NCBI RefSeq assembly: GCF_004571025.1 | Contig: NZ_SPQT01000026.1 | Span: 62,001 to 126,000 of the forward strand | Source: Bradyrhizobium niftali | GTDB taxonomy: Bacteria; Pseudomonadota; Alphaproteobacteria; Rhizobiales; Xanthobacteraceae | DNA length: 64,000 nt | Direction: 5' to 3' | Part shown: positions 15,482 to 25,242 of the stretch, piece after piece | How positions within the stretch are numbered: the stretch's first letter is position 1 | Layout of the letters: each line of letters opens with the position of its first letter | Program-made: the position numbers and the translations under genes | Notes under the pieces: model-generated | The model's input: only the letters and a program-made list of their open reading frames with translations | Database searches by the model: none | Told to the model about the DNA's origin: nothing

Positions 15482-17418
15482 TGATGGCGTTGACGCCAGG
15501 CCTGATTACGCTCGGCGCCTTCATGGCGGTCGTGCCGCTGCTCAGGCGCGACAGCACGATGGCGCGCTCGTTACTGGCCGTCGTGTCGCTGGTTTTCCTG
15601 CTCCGCTATCTCTATTGGCGGGTCACCGCGACGCTCCCGCCACCGCATCTGACGGCGGACGCCGTGATCGGTTATCCCTTCATGCTGCTGGAGGCGGCCT
15701 CGCTCGTCGCAGTCGCATTGTCCCTGCTGTTTCTGAGCCGGACCATCGACCGCACCGGCGCGGCCAGGATCGACGGCCGTGCCACCGATCCGCTCGCGCC
15801 GCTGATCGACGTCTTCATCTGCACCTACAACGAGGAGCGATCGATCCTCGAGCGCACGATCATCGGCGCGACCGGCATGGCGTACGGCAATTATCGCGTC
15901 TGGGTGCTCGACGACGGCCGGCGCCCCTGGCTGCGGCGGCTCGCAGGCGAACTCGGCTGCCATTATCTCACACGGCCCGACAACCACCACGCCAAGGCCG
16001 GCAACATCAATCATGCGCTCAAGCACGTCGGCGCCCTGCCGGAGCGGCCGGATTTCGTGGCCATTCTCGACGCGGACTTCGTGCCGCGGCCCGACTTCCT
16101 CGCGCGCACCATCTCCCTCATGGATGACGCTTCGGTCGGCGTGGTGCAGACGCCGCAGCACTTCATCAATTCCGACCCGATCCAGACCAACCTCGCTGCG
16201 ACCGATGTATGGCCAGACGAGCAGCGCTTCTTCTTCGACATCCTTCTGCCGGCGAAGGACGCCTGGGGCGTCGCGTTCTGCTGCGGCACTTCATCTCTCA
16301 TTCGCTACGCCGGGCTGGTGCAGATTGGCGGCTTTCCAACCGACTCCGTCACGGAAGACTATCTCGTCACCCTTCGCCTGAAGGAGCACGGCTTCAACAC
16401 CATCTATCTCAACGAACGGTTGACGATCGGGCTCGCGCCCGAGGGGCTGAAGGAATACATCACCCAGCGTGCCCGCTGGTGCCTCGGCCTGATGCAAATC
16501 GTGCGCGGCCGCAGCGGACCGCTCTCGCAGGACTCAAAGCTGTCCTTTATCGACCGGCTCTCGCTGGTCGATGCCTTCATGAGCTGGTCCGCGGTCTACA
16601 CGTCGAAGGTCGCGGGACTGATGGTGCCCTGGCTGTTCCTGCTGTTCGGCATCAAGGCGGTGCAGGCGGATCTCACCGAGCTATTGCGCTTCTTCCTGCC
16701 GTTCTACATCTGGCACGGACTCAGCATGGCCTGGCTATCACACGGCCGTTCGCTCGCCATGATGTCGGACGTCTCGCAACTCATCGCCGCGCCCGCGGTG
16801 CTCAAGGCGGTGGCAGCCGGCCTGTTGAAGCCGAAGGGACACAAGTTCAAGGTCACGGCGAAGGGCGGCGACCGCGACAGGAGATTTGTCGAATGGCCGC
16901 TCCTGCGGATCTATGGCTGCGCTCTTCTCATCACGCTGGCGGCCATTGCCTACGCGTTCATCCTGCACCTGCGCGGCGAGAACATCGCCTATGGCGGACT
17001 GGCCCTGGCCTGGAGCCTCTACAACGCGCTCATCCTCACCGTGGTCTGCTTCGTCTGCATCGAGCAGCCGCGCAAGCGTAAGGCCGAGCGCTTTCATCGC
17101 AATGAGCCGGTGCTGCTGCGTCAGGACGGCAGATCGCATCTCGCACGGCTCGCCGACATCTCCATTACCGGCGCCCGGCTGATCGATCCCGATCCGCCGC
17201 GCCCCGGCAGCACGATCGAATGCCGGATCTACGGCCGCTCGATCGCGGCCATCGTCGTGCGACGAACCACGGACGGATTCGCGGTTCGGTTCGAGGAAGG
17301 CATGGATACGCGCGTGCATGCGATCCGGGCGTTCTATGCCGGCGAATATGTCCGCGCCTATCGCGGCGTCAGGGCGCTCCCGGTCGGCAAAGCACTGCTG
17401 ATGCGGCTGTTCGGCTAA
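15481..17418 (+). CDS. BcsA-like processive glycan synthase with PilZ domain (BgsA-like)
   Basis: The protein has 645 residues from the ATG at 15481 (TGATG overlap with the previous gene; a GTG at 15478 is also possible). Three N-terminal helices precede the GT2 core: CTYNE, DDG near 145, DAD near 198, FCCGT near 268, TED near 292 and QRARW near 331. The gating-loop motif FKVTAK (about 457) is that of cellulose synthase. The C-terminal PilZ domain has RKAER near 535 and DISITG near 560, which bind cyclic di-GMP. It should polymerise and secrete a beta-glucan when c-di-GMP is high. No bcsB, bcsZ or bcsC is adjacent. The HlyD partner favours a BgsBA-type mixed-linkage glucan, but cellulose is possible. 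Confidence 0.85.
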   Translation: MMALTPGLITLGAFMAVVPLLRRDSTMARSLLAVVSLVFLLRYLYWRVTATLPPPHLTADAVIGYPFMLLEAASLVAVALSLLFLSRTIDRTGAARIDGRATDPLAPLIDVFICTYNEERSILERTIIGATGMAYGNYRVWVLDDGRRPWLRRLAGELGCHYLTRPDNHHAKAGNINHALKHVGALPERPDFVAILDADFVPRPDFLARTISLMDDASVGVVQTPQHFINSDPIQTNLAATDVWPDEQRFFFDILLPAKDAWGVAFCCGTSSLIRYAGLVQIGGFPTDSVTEDYLVTLRLKEHGFNTIYLNERLTIGLAPEGLKEYITQRARWCLGLMQIVRGRSGPLSQDSKLSFIDRLSLVDAFMSWSAVYTSKVAGLMVPWLFLLFGIKAVQADLTELLRFFLPFYIWHGLSMAWLSHGRSLAMMSDVSQLIAAPAVLKAVAAGLLKPKGHKFKVTAKGGDRDRRFVEWPLLRIYGCALLITLAAIAYAFILHLRGENIAYGGLALAWSLYNALILTVVCFVCIEQPRKRKAERFHRNEPVLLRQDGRSHLARLADISITGARLIDPDPPRPGSTIECRIYGRSIAAIVVRRTTDGFAVRFEEGMDTRVHAIRAFYAGEYVRAYRGVRALPVGKALLMRLFG

Positions 17419-17554
17419 GCCGCGCGACATCCGCTCCCTCGTGTTCCGCATGTTGGCATGACGTGGAAAGGATGGCATGGAAAGGATGGCCTGAGGCCGT
17501 CACTTCACCTAGACTTCAGGCGAATCCACGCCTTCCCTCCCCGCCGGAACCCCT

Positions 17555-18859
17555 ATGGTCCAGACCCGATTTCTGATCGCGGCCGTCGCGCTCCTCGCAT
17601 GCTCCGCCACTGCCTCCGCCCAGCTCACACCGCCGCCCGCAAAGCCTGCGGCGCCGAAGGCCACCGCCCCCTCGCCGCGTGCGGCCTCGTGCCACAATGG
17701 CGCGAACTTCGATCGCTTCCTCGCCGACGTGAAACAACAGGCGGTGGCCGCCGGCGTGTCGCAGCGGACGATCGCGGAGGCTTCGCCCTACCTCGTCTAC
17801 GACCAGGGCATCGTCAACCGCGACCGCGGCCAGCGCGTGTTCGGCCAGCTCTTCACCGAGTTCGCCGGCCGCATGGCCGCGCCCTATCGCATGCAGAACG
17901 GCCAGCAGCACATCAAGGCCCACGCCGCTGCCTTCGCGCGCGCCGAAAAGGAATATGGCGTGCCGCCGGCGGTGATCGCTGCGTTCTGGGGCCTGGAGAG
18001 CGACTTCGGCGCCAACATGGGCAATCTGCCGACGCTGAAATCGCTGGTGTCGCTCGCCTATGACTGCCGCCGCTCGGAGATGTTCGTGAACGAGACCATC
18101 GCCGCGCTGAAGATCATCGACCGCGGCGATCTCACACCCGACGAGATGATCGGCTCCTGGGCCGGCGAGCTCGGGCAGACGCAGTTTTTGCCCGTGCATT
18201 ACGTCAACTACGCCGTCGATTACGACGGTGACGGACGGCGCGATCTCCTGCGCAGCGAGCCCGACGTGATCGGCTCGACCGCGAACTACATCGCCAACGG
18301 CCTGAAGTGGCGTCGCGGCGAGCCGTGGCTGGAGGAGATCAAGGTACCGCAGAACCTGCCGTGGGAGCAGACCGACCTCACCGTGCAGCAGCCACGCTCG
18401 AAATGGGCGCAGTTGGGGGTCACCTATCCCGACGGCCGTCCGCTGCCGAACGACAATCTCGCGGCGTCAGTGCTGCTGCCGATGGGACGGACCGGTCCTG
18501 CCTTCATGGCGTATGCGAATTTCGCGGCCTACACCGAGTGGAATAACTCGCTGATCTACTCGACCACCGCGGGCTATCTCGCCACCCGCATCGCGGGCGC
18601 TGCCCCGATGCGCAAGCCGGCGGCGCCGGTCGCACAACTGCCGTTCAACGAGCTCAAGCAATTGCAGCAGCTTCTGGTCCAGGCCGGCTTCAATGTCGGC
18701 AAGGTCGACGGCGTGCTGGGCCAGCAGAGCCGCGCCGCCGTGAAGGCGATGCAAATCAAATACGGCCTGCCGGCCGATTCCTGGCCGACCGCGGAGCTGC
18801 TCGCCCGCATGCGCGGCGGCGGCACGGCGCAGGCCCAGCCCCAGGCGACGGTGCGCTAA
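17555..18859 (+). CDS. Lytic murein transglycosylase, MltB family
   Basis: The protein has 434 residues with a Sec signal peptide (MVQTRFLIAAVALLACSATA, cleaved after SAQ or nearby) and a Pro/Ala-rich linker. The SLT_2 domain spans about 45-340, with the catalytic Glu in AFWGLESDFGANMG and GELGQTQFLPVHYVNYAVD. A C-terminal PG_binding_1 domain (about 365-420, LQQLLVQAGFNVGKVDGVLG) binds peptidoglycan. It cleaves glycan strands to anhydromuropeptides in the periplasm. It is monocistronic, 136 bases after the polysaccharide synthase gene, and followed by a family B repeat. Confidence 0.92.
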   Translation: MVQTRFLIAAVALLACSATASAQLTPPPAKPAAPKATAPSPRAASCHNGANFDRFLADVKQQAVAAGVSQRTIAEASPYLVYDQGIVNRDRGQRVFGQLFTEFAGRMAAPYRMQNGQQHIKAHAAAFARAEKEYGVPPAVIAAFWGLESDFGANMGNLPTLKSLVSLAYDCRRSEMFVNETIAALKIIDRGDLTPDEMIGSWAGELGQTQFLPVHYVNYAVDYDGDGRRDLLRSEPDVIGSTANYIANGLKWRRGEPWLEEIKVPQNLPWEQTDLTVQQPRSKWAQLGVTYPDGRPLPNDNLAASVLLPMGRTGPAFMAYANFAAYTEWNNSLIYSTTAGYLATRIAGAAPMRKPAAPVAQLPFNELKQLQQLLVQAGFNVGKVDGVLGQQSRAAVKAMQIKYGLPADSWPTAELLARMRGGGTAQAQPQATVR

Positions 18860-18870
18860 GCCTTACTCCG

Positions 18871-18974
18871 TCATGCCCCGGCTTGACCGGGGCATCCAGT
18901 ACGCCGCGGCGATAGTTGGTATGCACAACTTTTGCCGCGGAGTACTGGATCGCCCGCCTTCGCGGGCGATGACA
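18871..18974. repeat. Palindromic repeat family B, copy 2
   Basis: It starts TCATGCCCCGGCTTGACCGG, contains CATCCAGTACGCCGCGG and its complement CCGCGGAGTACTGGATCG, and ends TTCGCGGGCGATGACA. It directly follows the transglycosylase gene, where no T-tailed terminator is visible. Confidence 0.9.
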
Positions 18975-19103
18975 CTGCGGGTGGAGCGCTGTAGAATTTT
19001 CGCACCGCACAAGCCGCTTTCGCGATTGTATTTTTCCATGACGTTCCCATGTGAGTGGCTCAGGTTTTCTCCTGAGATTTCCCACCATTCAAGCGAGCAT
19101 CAC

Positions 19104-19607
19104 ATGTCCTTCTACGACGCCGTCGTCCCCGCCTATTTGCAGATGCTGAACAGCCTCACCGGCCTGCTCACGAAAGCCGAGGCGCATTGCGCGGCCAAGA
19201 AGGTCGACCCGAGCGTCCTGCTCGGCTCCCGCCTGTTCCCGGATATGCTGCCGCTGTCGAAGCAGATCCAGCTCGTCAGCGACTTCGCCGCCAAGGGCTG
19301 CGCACGGCTGACCCACAGCGAGGTGCCCTCGACGCCCGACACCGAGACCAGCTTTGCCGAACTGAAGCAGCGGCTGGCCAAGACGATCGACTACGTGAAG
19401 TCGTTCAAGCCCGCGCAATTCGAGGGCGCCGACGCCAAGGACGTCACCTTCCCGGCCGGCCCCGACAAATCCATCACCATGAAGGGCCAGCAATTCCTCA
19501 GCGCGTTCTCGCTGCCCAATTTCTATTTCCACGCCGCGACCGCGCACGGCATCCTGCGCCACAACGGCGTCGAGATCGGCAAGCGCGATTTCCTCGGCGC
19601 GAACTAA
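19104..19607 (+). CDS. DUF1993 family protein
   Basis: The ATG at 19104 (MSFYDAVVPAYLQMLNSLTG) gives 167 residues. A longer frame starts at 18873 inside a repeat and is not credible. The DUF1993 pattern is clear: SRLFPDMLPLSKQIQLVSDF, FAELKQRLAKTIDYV and NFYFHAATAHGILRHNGVEI near the C-terminus. The family has a DinB-like four-helix fold with unknown function. The conserved His pair in FHAATAHGILRH might bind metal. It lies 184 bases upstream of an Old Yellow Enzyme gene. Confidence 0.85.
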   Translation: MSFYDAVVPAYLQMLNSLTGLLTKAEAHCAAKKVDPSVLLGSRLFPDMLPLSKQIQLVSDFAAKGCARLTHSEVPSTPDTETSFAELKQRLAKTIDYVKSFKPAQFEGADAKDVTFPAGPDKSITMKGQQFLSAFSLPNFYFHAATAHGILRHNGVEIGKRDFLGAN

Positions 19608-19791
19608 AACCCGGATATCAAGCGGGCGCGGCAGGGAGATCAAATCCGCCGCCGTGGCCCGAATTGCACAGGAATTATGCTACGCGGGCCTTGCCGCGTA
19701 GCTCGCCTGCACTTTCCGTATGGCTCCTCCCTTGCGCTGATTGCCGCGATGCACAAGTGTTCCGGACCTCTCACCGCCTGGAAGCACTCCC

Positions 19792-20892
19792 ATGAGCCGT
19801 TCGACCAAATTGTTTGAGACCTATAAGCTCGGCCCGATCACGCTGGCCAACCGCCTGGTGATGGCGCCGCTGACGCGCAACCGCGCCGTTCCCGGCACGT
19901 TCGCGCCCGGTGCGCTCGCCGCCGACTATTACGGCCAGCGCGCGTCCGCAGGCCTGCTGATCACCGAAGCGAGCCAGGTTTCCCAGCAGGGCCAGGGCTA
20001 CCAGGACACCCCCGGCATCTACTCCAAAGACCAGGTCGCCGGCTGGCGCAAGGTCACCGACAAAGTCCATGAGCGCGGCGGCAAGATCTTCATCCAGCTC
20101 TGGCATGTCGGCCGCATCTCGCATGTCGCGCTCCAGGCGAATGGCGCAGCTCCGGTGGCGCCGAGCGCGATCCGCGCCAAGGGCAAGACCTTCGTGAACG
20201 GCACCTTTGCCGACGTCTCCGAGCCGCGCGCGCTCGAGCTCTCCGAAATTCCTGGGATCATCGACGACTTCAAGCGGGCCACGAAGAATGCGCTGGAGGC
20301 CGGCTTCGACGGCGTCGAGATTCACGGCGCCAACGGCTATCTGCTCGACCAGTTCGCAAGAGACGGCGCCAACAAGCGCACCGACGCCTATGGCGGCTCT
20401 ATCGAGAACCGCGCGCGGCTGATGCTGGAGGTCTCCAGGGCGGTTGCCGCCGAGGCCGGCGCCGACCGCACCGGCATCCGCATCTCGCCGGTGACGCCGG
20501 CCAACGACCTCGCCGACAGCAATCCGCAAGCCCTGTTCGATCACATTGTCGACGGTCTCAGCGCGCTCAAACTGGTCTATCTGCACGTGGTCGAAGGCGC
20601 CACCGGCGGCCCACGCGACATCGCCCCGTTCGACTATGCGGGCCTGCGCAAGCGCTTCTCCGGCGCCTACGTCGCCAACAATGGCTACGATTTCGATCTG
20701 GCGACCAAGGTGCTGGACGCGAACGCGGCCGATCTGATCGCGTTCGGCAAGCCGTTCATCTCCAACCCCGACCTCGTCGAGCGGCTGAAGACCGGCGCGG
20801 CGCTGAACGACTGGGACAAGACCACGTTCTACGGCGGCAGCGCGAAGGGCTACACGGATTACCCGACGCTGGCGGCCGAGCCGGCGGAGTAA
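19792..20892 (+). CDS. Old Yellow Enzyme-family NADH:flavin oxidoreductase (alkene reductase)
   Basis: The ATG at 19792 (MSRSTKLFETYKLGPITLAN) gives 366 residues. The FMN-dependent TIM barrel has MAPLTRNRA near the start, the substrate-binding QLWHVGRISH, the key HGANGYLLDQFARDGANKRTD split as HGANGYLLDQF and NKRTDAYGGSIENR, and GKPFISNPDLVERL at the end. This matches NemA/OYE-class enzymes that reduce activated C=C bonds, nitrate esters or N-ethylmaleimide with NAD(P)H. The physiological role is probably detoxification of electrophiles. No TetR-type NemR regulator is adjacent. Confidence 0.92.
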   Translation: MSRSTKLFETYKLGPITLANRLVMAPLTRNRAVPGTFAPGALAADYYGQRASAGLLITEASQVSQQGQGYQDTPGIYSKDQVAGWRKVTDKVHERGGKIFIQLWHVGRISHVALQANGAAPVAPSAIRAKGKTFVNGTFADVSEPRALELSEIPGIIDDFKRATKNALEAGFDGVEIHGANGYLLDQFARDGANKRTDAYGGSIENRARLMLEVSRAVAAEAGADRTGIRISPVTPANDLADSNPQALFDHIVDGLSALKLVYLHVVEGATGGPRDIAPFDYAGLRKRFSGAYVANNGYDFDLATKVLDANAADLIAFGKPFISNPDLVERLKTGAALNDWDKTTFYGGSAKGYTDYPTLAAEPAE

Positions 20893-20911
20893 GGACCAAC
20901 CACACGACAGC

Positions 20912-21048
20912 TGTCATGCCCCGCCAACGGGTCTCGCCTTCGGCGAGCCCGATGACAGCTCCGGCGGGGCATCCAGTATTCCACCAGCAGTGAGATTCAT
21001 CCGAGAGGCCGCGGCGTACTGGATCGCCCGCCTTCGCGGGCGATGACA
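20912..21048. repeat. Palindromic repeat family B, copy 3, with an internal insertion
   Basis: The outer arms start TGTCATGCCCCGCC and end CTTCGCGGGCGATGACA, as in other family B copies. An extra stretch (GGTCTCGCCTTCGGCGAG followed by CCCGATGACAGCTCC) interrupts the left arm and looks like a nested partial unit. Confidence 0.85.
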
Positions 21049-21080
21049 GTTGTGAGTGCGGCAAGGCCGTCCCGCAATCT

Positions 21081-21161
21081 CGTCATTGCGAGCGCAGCGA
21101 AGCAATCCAGAATCTTTCCGCGGGTGGCAGTCTGGATTGCTTCGCTGCGCTCGCAATGACG
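21081..21161. repeat. Palindromic repeat family A, copy 2
   Basis: Perfect 30-base inverted arms (21081-21110 and 21132-21161) begin CGTCATTGCGAGCGCAGCG and flank a 21-base loop. It lies 33 bases after the family B copy, between two genes that converge on this gap. Confidence 0.92.
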
Positions 21162-21195
21162 AGGTGGACGCAGCGCACCTGACTCGCCAAAAGAA

Positions 21196-21221
21196 AAAGG
21201 CCGGGATCGCTCCCGGCCTTT
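21196..21221 (-). terminator. Intrinsic terminator of the glycerol operon
   Basis: An 11-base perfect stem, AAAGGCCGGGA and TCCCGGCCTTT, has a TCGC loop. On the minus strand the stem runs into CCTTTTTCTTTTGG. It lies 27 bases after the glpV stop, so it ends the glpD-STPQUV transcript. Confidence 0.9.
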
Positions 21222-21248
21222 CGTGTTTGATGACGCTCTGCGCGAGGC

Positions 21249-23045
21249 TTACTTCACTTCCGCGCGCTTGGGCGGGGTGGCCGGCCACGACTTGATCAGC
21301 GTGTCGTAGTCAACCGTCTCGCCCTTCGGCTTCTCGTTGGCGAGCTTGCGCTGCGGCGCGATGGTGCCGTCCTTCTGGGCCTTGGCGAACCAGTATTCGG
21401 CCGACTCCTTCTTGTGCAGCTTCGGACCGCAGGCGCCCTGCACGCCGGACTTCTCCAGGCGCTCCATGACGGAGTCCTGGGCAGCGGCCAGTGCGTCCAT
21501 CGCGGCTTGCGGCGTCTTCGTACCGGACGACGCATCGCCGATGTTCTGCCACCAGAGCTGGGCGAGCTTCGGATAGTCAGGCACGTTGTTGCCGGTCGGG
21601 GTCCACTGCACGCGCGCGGGAGAGCGGTAGAACTCGATCAGGCCGCCGAGCTTCGGCGCACGCTCGGTGAACGACTTGTCCCAGATGTCGGATTCACGGA
21701 TGAAGGTGAGACCGACATGGCTCTTCTTCAGCGACACCGTCTTGGAGACGATGAACTGCAAGTAGAGCCAGGCCGCCTTGCGGCGGTCAGCCGGGGTCGA
21801 CTTCAGGAGAGTCGCCGAACCGGCGTCCTGGTAGCCGAGCTTCATGCCTTCCTTCCAGTACGAGCCGTGCGGCGACGGAGCCATACGCCACTTCGGCGTA
21901 CCGTCCGCGTTCATCACGGCGATGCCGGGCTTCACCATGTCGGCGGTGAAGGCGGTGTACCAGAACATCTGCTGGGCGATGTTGCCCTGCGCCGGCACCG
22001 GACCCGACTCGGAGAAGGTCATGCCCTGGGCCTGCGGCGGGGCATACTTCTTCATCCACTCGAGGTACTTGGTGATCGAGTAGACCGCAGCCGGACCGTT
22101 GGTGTCGCCGCCACGCTCGACCGACGAGCCGACCGGACGGCAGCCTTCCATGCGGATGCCCCATTCGTCGACCGGCAGGCCGTTCGGGATGCCCTTGTCG
22201 CCGTTACCGGCCATCGACAGCCAGGCGTCGGTGAAACGCCAGCCGAGCGAGGGATCCTTCTTGCCATAGTCCATATGGCCGTAGACCTTGACGCCGTTGA
22301 TCTCCTTGATGTCGTTCGTGAAGAACTCGGCGATGTCCTCATAGGCGGACCAGTTCACGGGCACGCCGAGCTCGTAGCCATACTTGGCCTTGAACTTGGC
22401 CTTGTAGTCCGGATTGGTGAACCAGTCGTAGCGGAACCAGTAGAGGTTGGCGAACTGCTGGTCGGGCAGCTGATAGAGCTTGCCGTCCGGCGCCGTGCCG
22501 AACGACTTGCCGATGAAGTCGTTGACGTCGAGCATCGGGTCGGTGACGTCCTTGCCCTCGCCGGTCATGTAGTCCGACAGCGCGATGGTCTGACCGTAGC
22601 GGAAGTGCGTGCCGATCAGGTCGGAATCGTTGATCCAACCGTCATAGACATTCTTGCCGGACTGCATCTGGGTCTGCAGCTTCTCGACGACGTCACCTTC
22701 CTGGATGATGTCGTGCTTGAGCTTGATGCCGGTGAGCTCGGAGAACGCCTTGGCCAGCGTCTGCGATTCGTATTCGTGGGTCGTGATGGTCTCGGAGACG
22801 ACGTTGATCTCCATGCCCTTGAAGGGCTCAGCAGCCTTGGCGAACCACTCCAGCTCCTTCTTCTGGTCGTCCTTCGACAGCGTCGAGGGCTGGAATTCCG
22901 CAATCCACTTCTGGATCGCGGCGTCGTCGGCGGCGCGGACCGGCGCCGAGACGGCGAACGACGCCGCAATGATGGCGGCGGCGCTGGACATGGTCAGAAA
23001 GCTATTCTTGGTCAATGGACCTTTCCTTCTCCTAAACTGTCGCAT
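21249..23045 (-). CDS. glpV: Glycerol ABC transporter periplasmic binding protein GlpV
   Basis: The ATG at 23045 (MRQFRRRKGPLTKNS) gives 598 residues; the longer frame to 23195 covers the intergenic gap. A signal peptide (FLTMSSAAAIIAASFAVSAP, then VRAADD) is followed by a family 1 extracellular solute-binding fold with WFAKAAEPFKGMEINVVSET and AFSELTGIKLKHD. The last gene of the operon, it lies 76 bases after glpU and is closed by an intrinsic terminator. In Rhizobium leguminosarum the same order glpD-glpSTPQUV was shown to import glycerol, and GlpV is the binding protein. Its length exceeds that of most family 1 binding proteins but fits this subgroup. Confidence 0.92.
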   Translation of the reverse strand: MRQFRRRKGPLTKNSFLTMSSAAAIIAASFAVSAPVRAADDAAIQKWIAEFQPSTLSKDDQKKELEWFAKAAEPFKGMEINVVSETITTHEYESQTLAKAFSELTGIKLKHDIIQEGDVVEKLQTQMQSGKNVYDGWINDSDLIGTHFRYGQTIALSDYMTGEGKDVTDPMLDVNDFIGKSFGTAPDGKLYQLPDQQFANLYWFRYDWFTNPDYKAKFKAKYGYELGVPVNWSAYEDIAEFFTNDIKEINGVKVYGHMDYGKKDPSLGWRFTDAWLSMAGNGDKGIPNGLPVDEWGIRMEGCRPVGSSVERGGDTNGPAAVYSITKYLEWMKKYAPPQAQGMTFSESGPVPAQGNIAQQMFWYTAFTADMVKPGIAVMNADGTPKWRMAPSPHGSYWKEGMKLGYQDAGSATLLKSTPADRRKAAWLYLQFIVSKTVSLKKSHVGLTFIRESDIWDKSFTERAPKLGGLIEFYRSPARVQWTPTGNNVPDYPKLAQLWWQNIGDASSGTKTPQAAMDALAAAQDSVMERLEKSGVQGACGPKLHKKESAEYWFAKAQKDGTIAPQRKLANEKPKGETVDYDTLIKSWPATPPKRAEVK

Positions 23046-23121
23046 GTTGTTCCTCCGTTGCAGCGACAAAATTTTATACAGGCCCGGGTTGCCCCCGGAT
23101 CTGGCCGTCCCTTCGCGAGCT

Positions 23122-23451
23122 TCAGACCGTGCGAAAAATGAGCACGGCCGTGGCCAGCGAAATCCCACTTGCGAGCCAGAGGCTCGAAATCTCAAAACCT
23201 TCCTCGCCGATCGGCAGAGTGGCGAGTACGTCGGTGCCGGCGAAGGCGATCCACAGAAGGTGGACGACGGCCGCCGTGATCAGGGAGATGAACAGGCGAT
23301 CGCCCCGCGTCGTCGGAATGCTGAGCACGCCGACGCGCTCGGCTTCGGGATAGACCGCGGCGAGATACGTCATGACCGCGAGGGTGCAGGCAAGCGCCAC
23401 AAAGAAGATCGCCGTCGGCGGCGTCCAGGCCATCCATGCAATAGCTTCCAT
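23122..23451 (-). CDS. glpU: DUF2160 membrane protein GlpU of the glycerol transporter
   Basis: The protein has 109 residues and starts MEAIAWMAWTPPTAIFFVAL. Three hydrophobic segments are visible: about 11-34, 52-72 and 88-107. The sequence and place between permease GlpQ and binding protein GlpV match the DUF2160 protein GlpU of rhizobial glycerol ABC loci. Its molecular job is unsettled. It may stabilise the permeases or couple the binding protein. It starts 10 bases after glpQ. Confidence 0.9.
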   Translation of the reverse strand: MEAIAWMAWTPPTAIFFVALACTLAVMTYLAAVYPEAERVGVLSIPTTRGDRLFISLITAAVVHLLWIAFAGTDVLATLPIGEEGFEISSLWLASGISLATAVLIFRTV

Positions 23452-23461
23452 CGATGCCTCC

Positions 23462-24267
23462 CTAGACCCGACCGAGCGCGAAACCGCTCGCGATGTAATT
23501 GCGGACGAACCAGATCACGAGGGCGCCCGGGATGATGGTAAGCACGCCGGCTGCGGCCAGCAGGCCCCAATCCATGCCCGCAGCCGACACCGTGCGCGTC
23601 ATGATCGCCGCGATCGGTTTTGCCTGCACCGAGGTCAGCGTCCGCGCGAGCAGGAGCTCGACCCACGAGAACATGAAGCAGAAGAAGGCGGCGACGCCGA
23701 TGCCGCTCGCGATCAGCGGCACCAGGATCCTGATGAAGAAGCGCGGAAAGGAATAGCCGTCGAGGAAGGCGGTCTCGTCGATCTCGCGCGGCACGCCGGA
23801 GACGAAGCCTTCGAGGATCCACACCGCCAGCGGAACGTTGAAAATGCAGTGCGCGAGCGCGACCGCCCAGGGCGTATCGAACAGGCCGATCGCCGAATAG
23901 AGGTTGAAGAACGGCAGCGCATAGACCGCCGCCGGCGCCATGCGGTTCGACAGCAGCCAGAAGAACAAATGCTTGTCGCCGAGGAAGCGGTAGCGCGAGA
24001 ACGCATAGGCCGCCGGCAGCGCCACCGAGATCGAGATGATGGTGTTGAGGACGACGTATTCCAGCGAATTGATGTAGCCGGAATACCAGCTCTCGTCGGT
24101 GAAGATGCGCTTATAATGCTGCAGCGTCGGGGAATGCGGCCACAGCGTCATCGTCGAGACGATCTCGGCGTTGGTCTTGAAGCTCATGTTGACGAGCCAG
24201 TAGATCGGCAACAGCAGGAAGACCAGGAACAGCCCCATGATGAGGCGACGGCCGGGAATCGAGTGCA

Positions 24268-24268
<1 letters not shown>
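23462..24268 (-). CDS. glpQ: Glycerol ABC transporter permease GlpQ
   Basis: The protein has 268 residues from the ATG at 24268, whose A is the last base of the glpP TGA, a one-base overlap implying translational coupling. It shows six membrane segments and the MalG-type cytoplasmic EAA loop EGFVSGVPREIDETAFLDGY, followed by PRFFIRILVPLIASG. It forms one half of the inner-membrane channel with GlpP. The long open frame that extends upstream past 24268 is read inside glpP in another frame and is not the real start. Confidence 0.93.

Positions 24269-25241
<973 letters not shown>

Positions 25242-25242
<1 letters not shown>

Noticed and set aside
21414..23141. A 575-codon plus-strand frame opposite glpV
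   Set aside because: It is the antisense shadow of a conserved binding protein and has no ribosome-binding site or domain.
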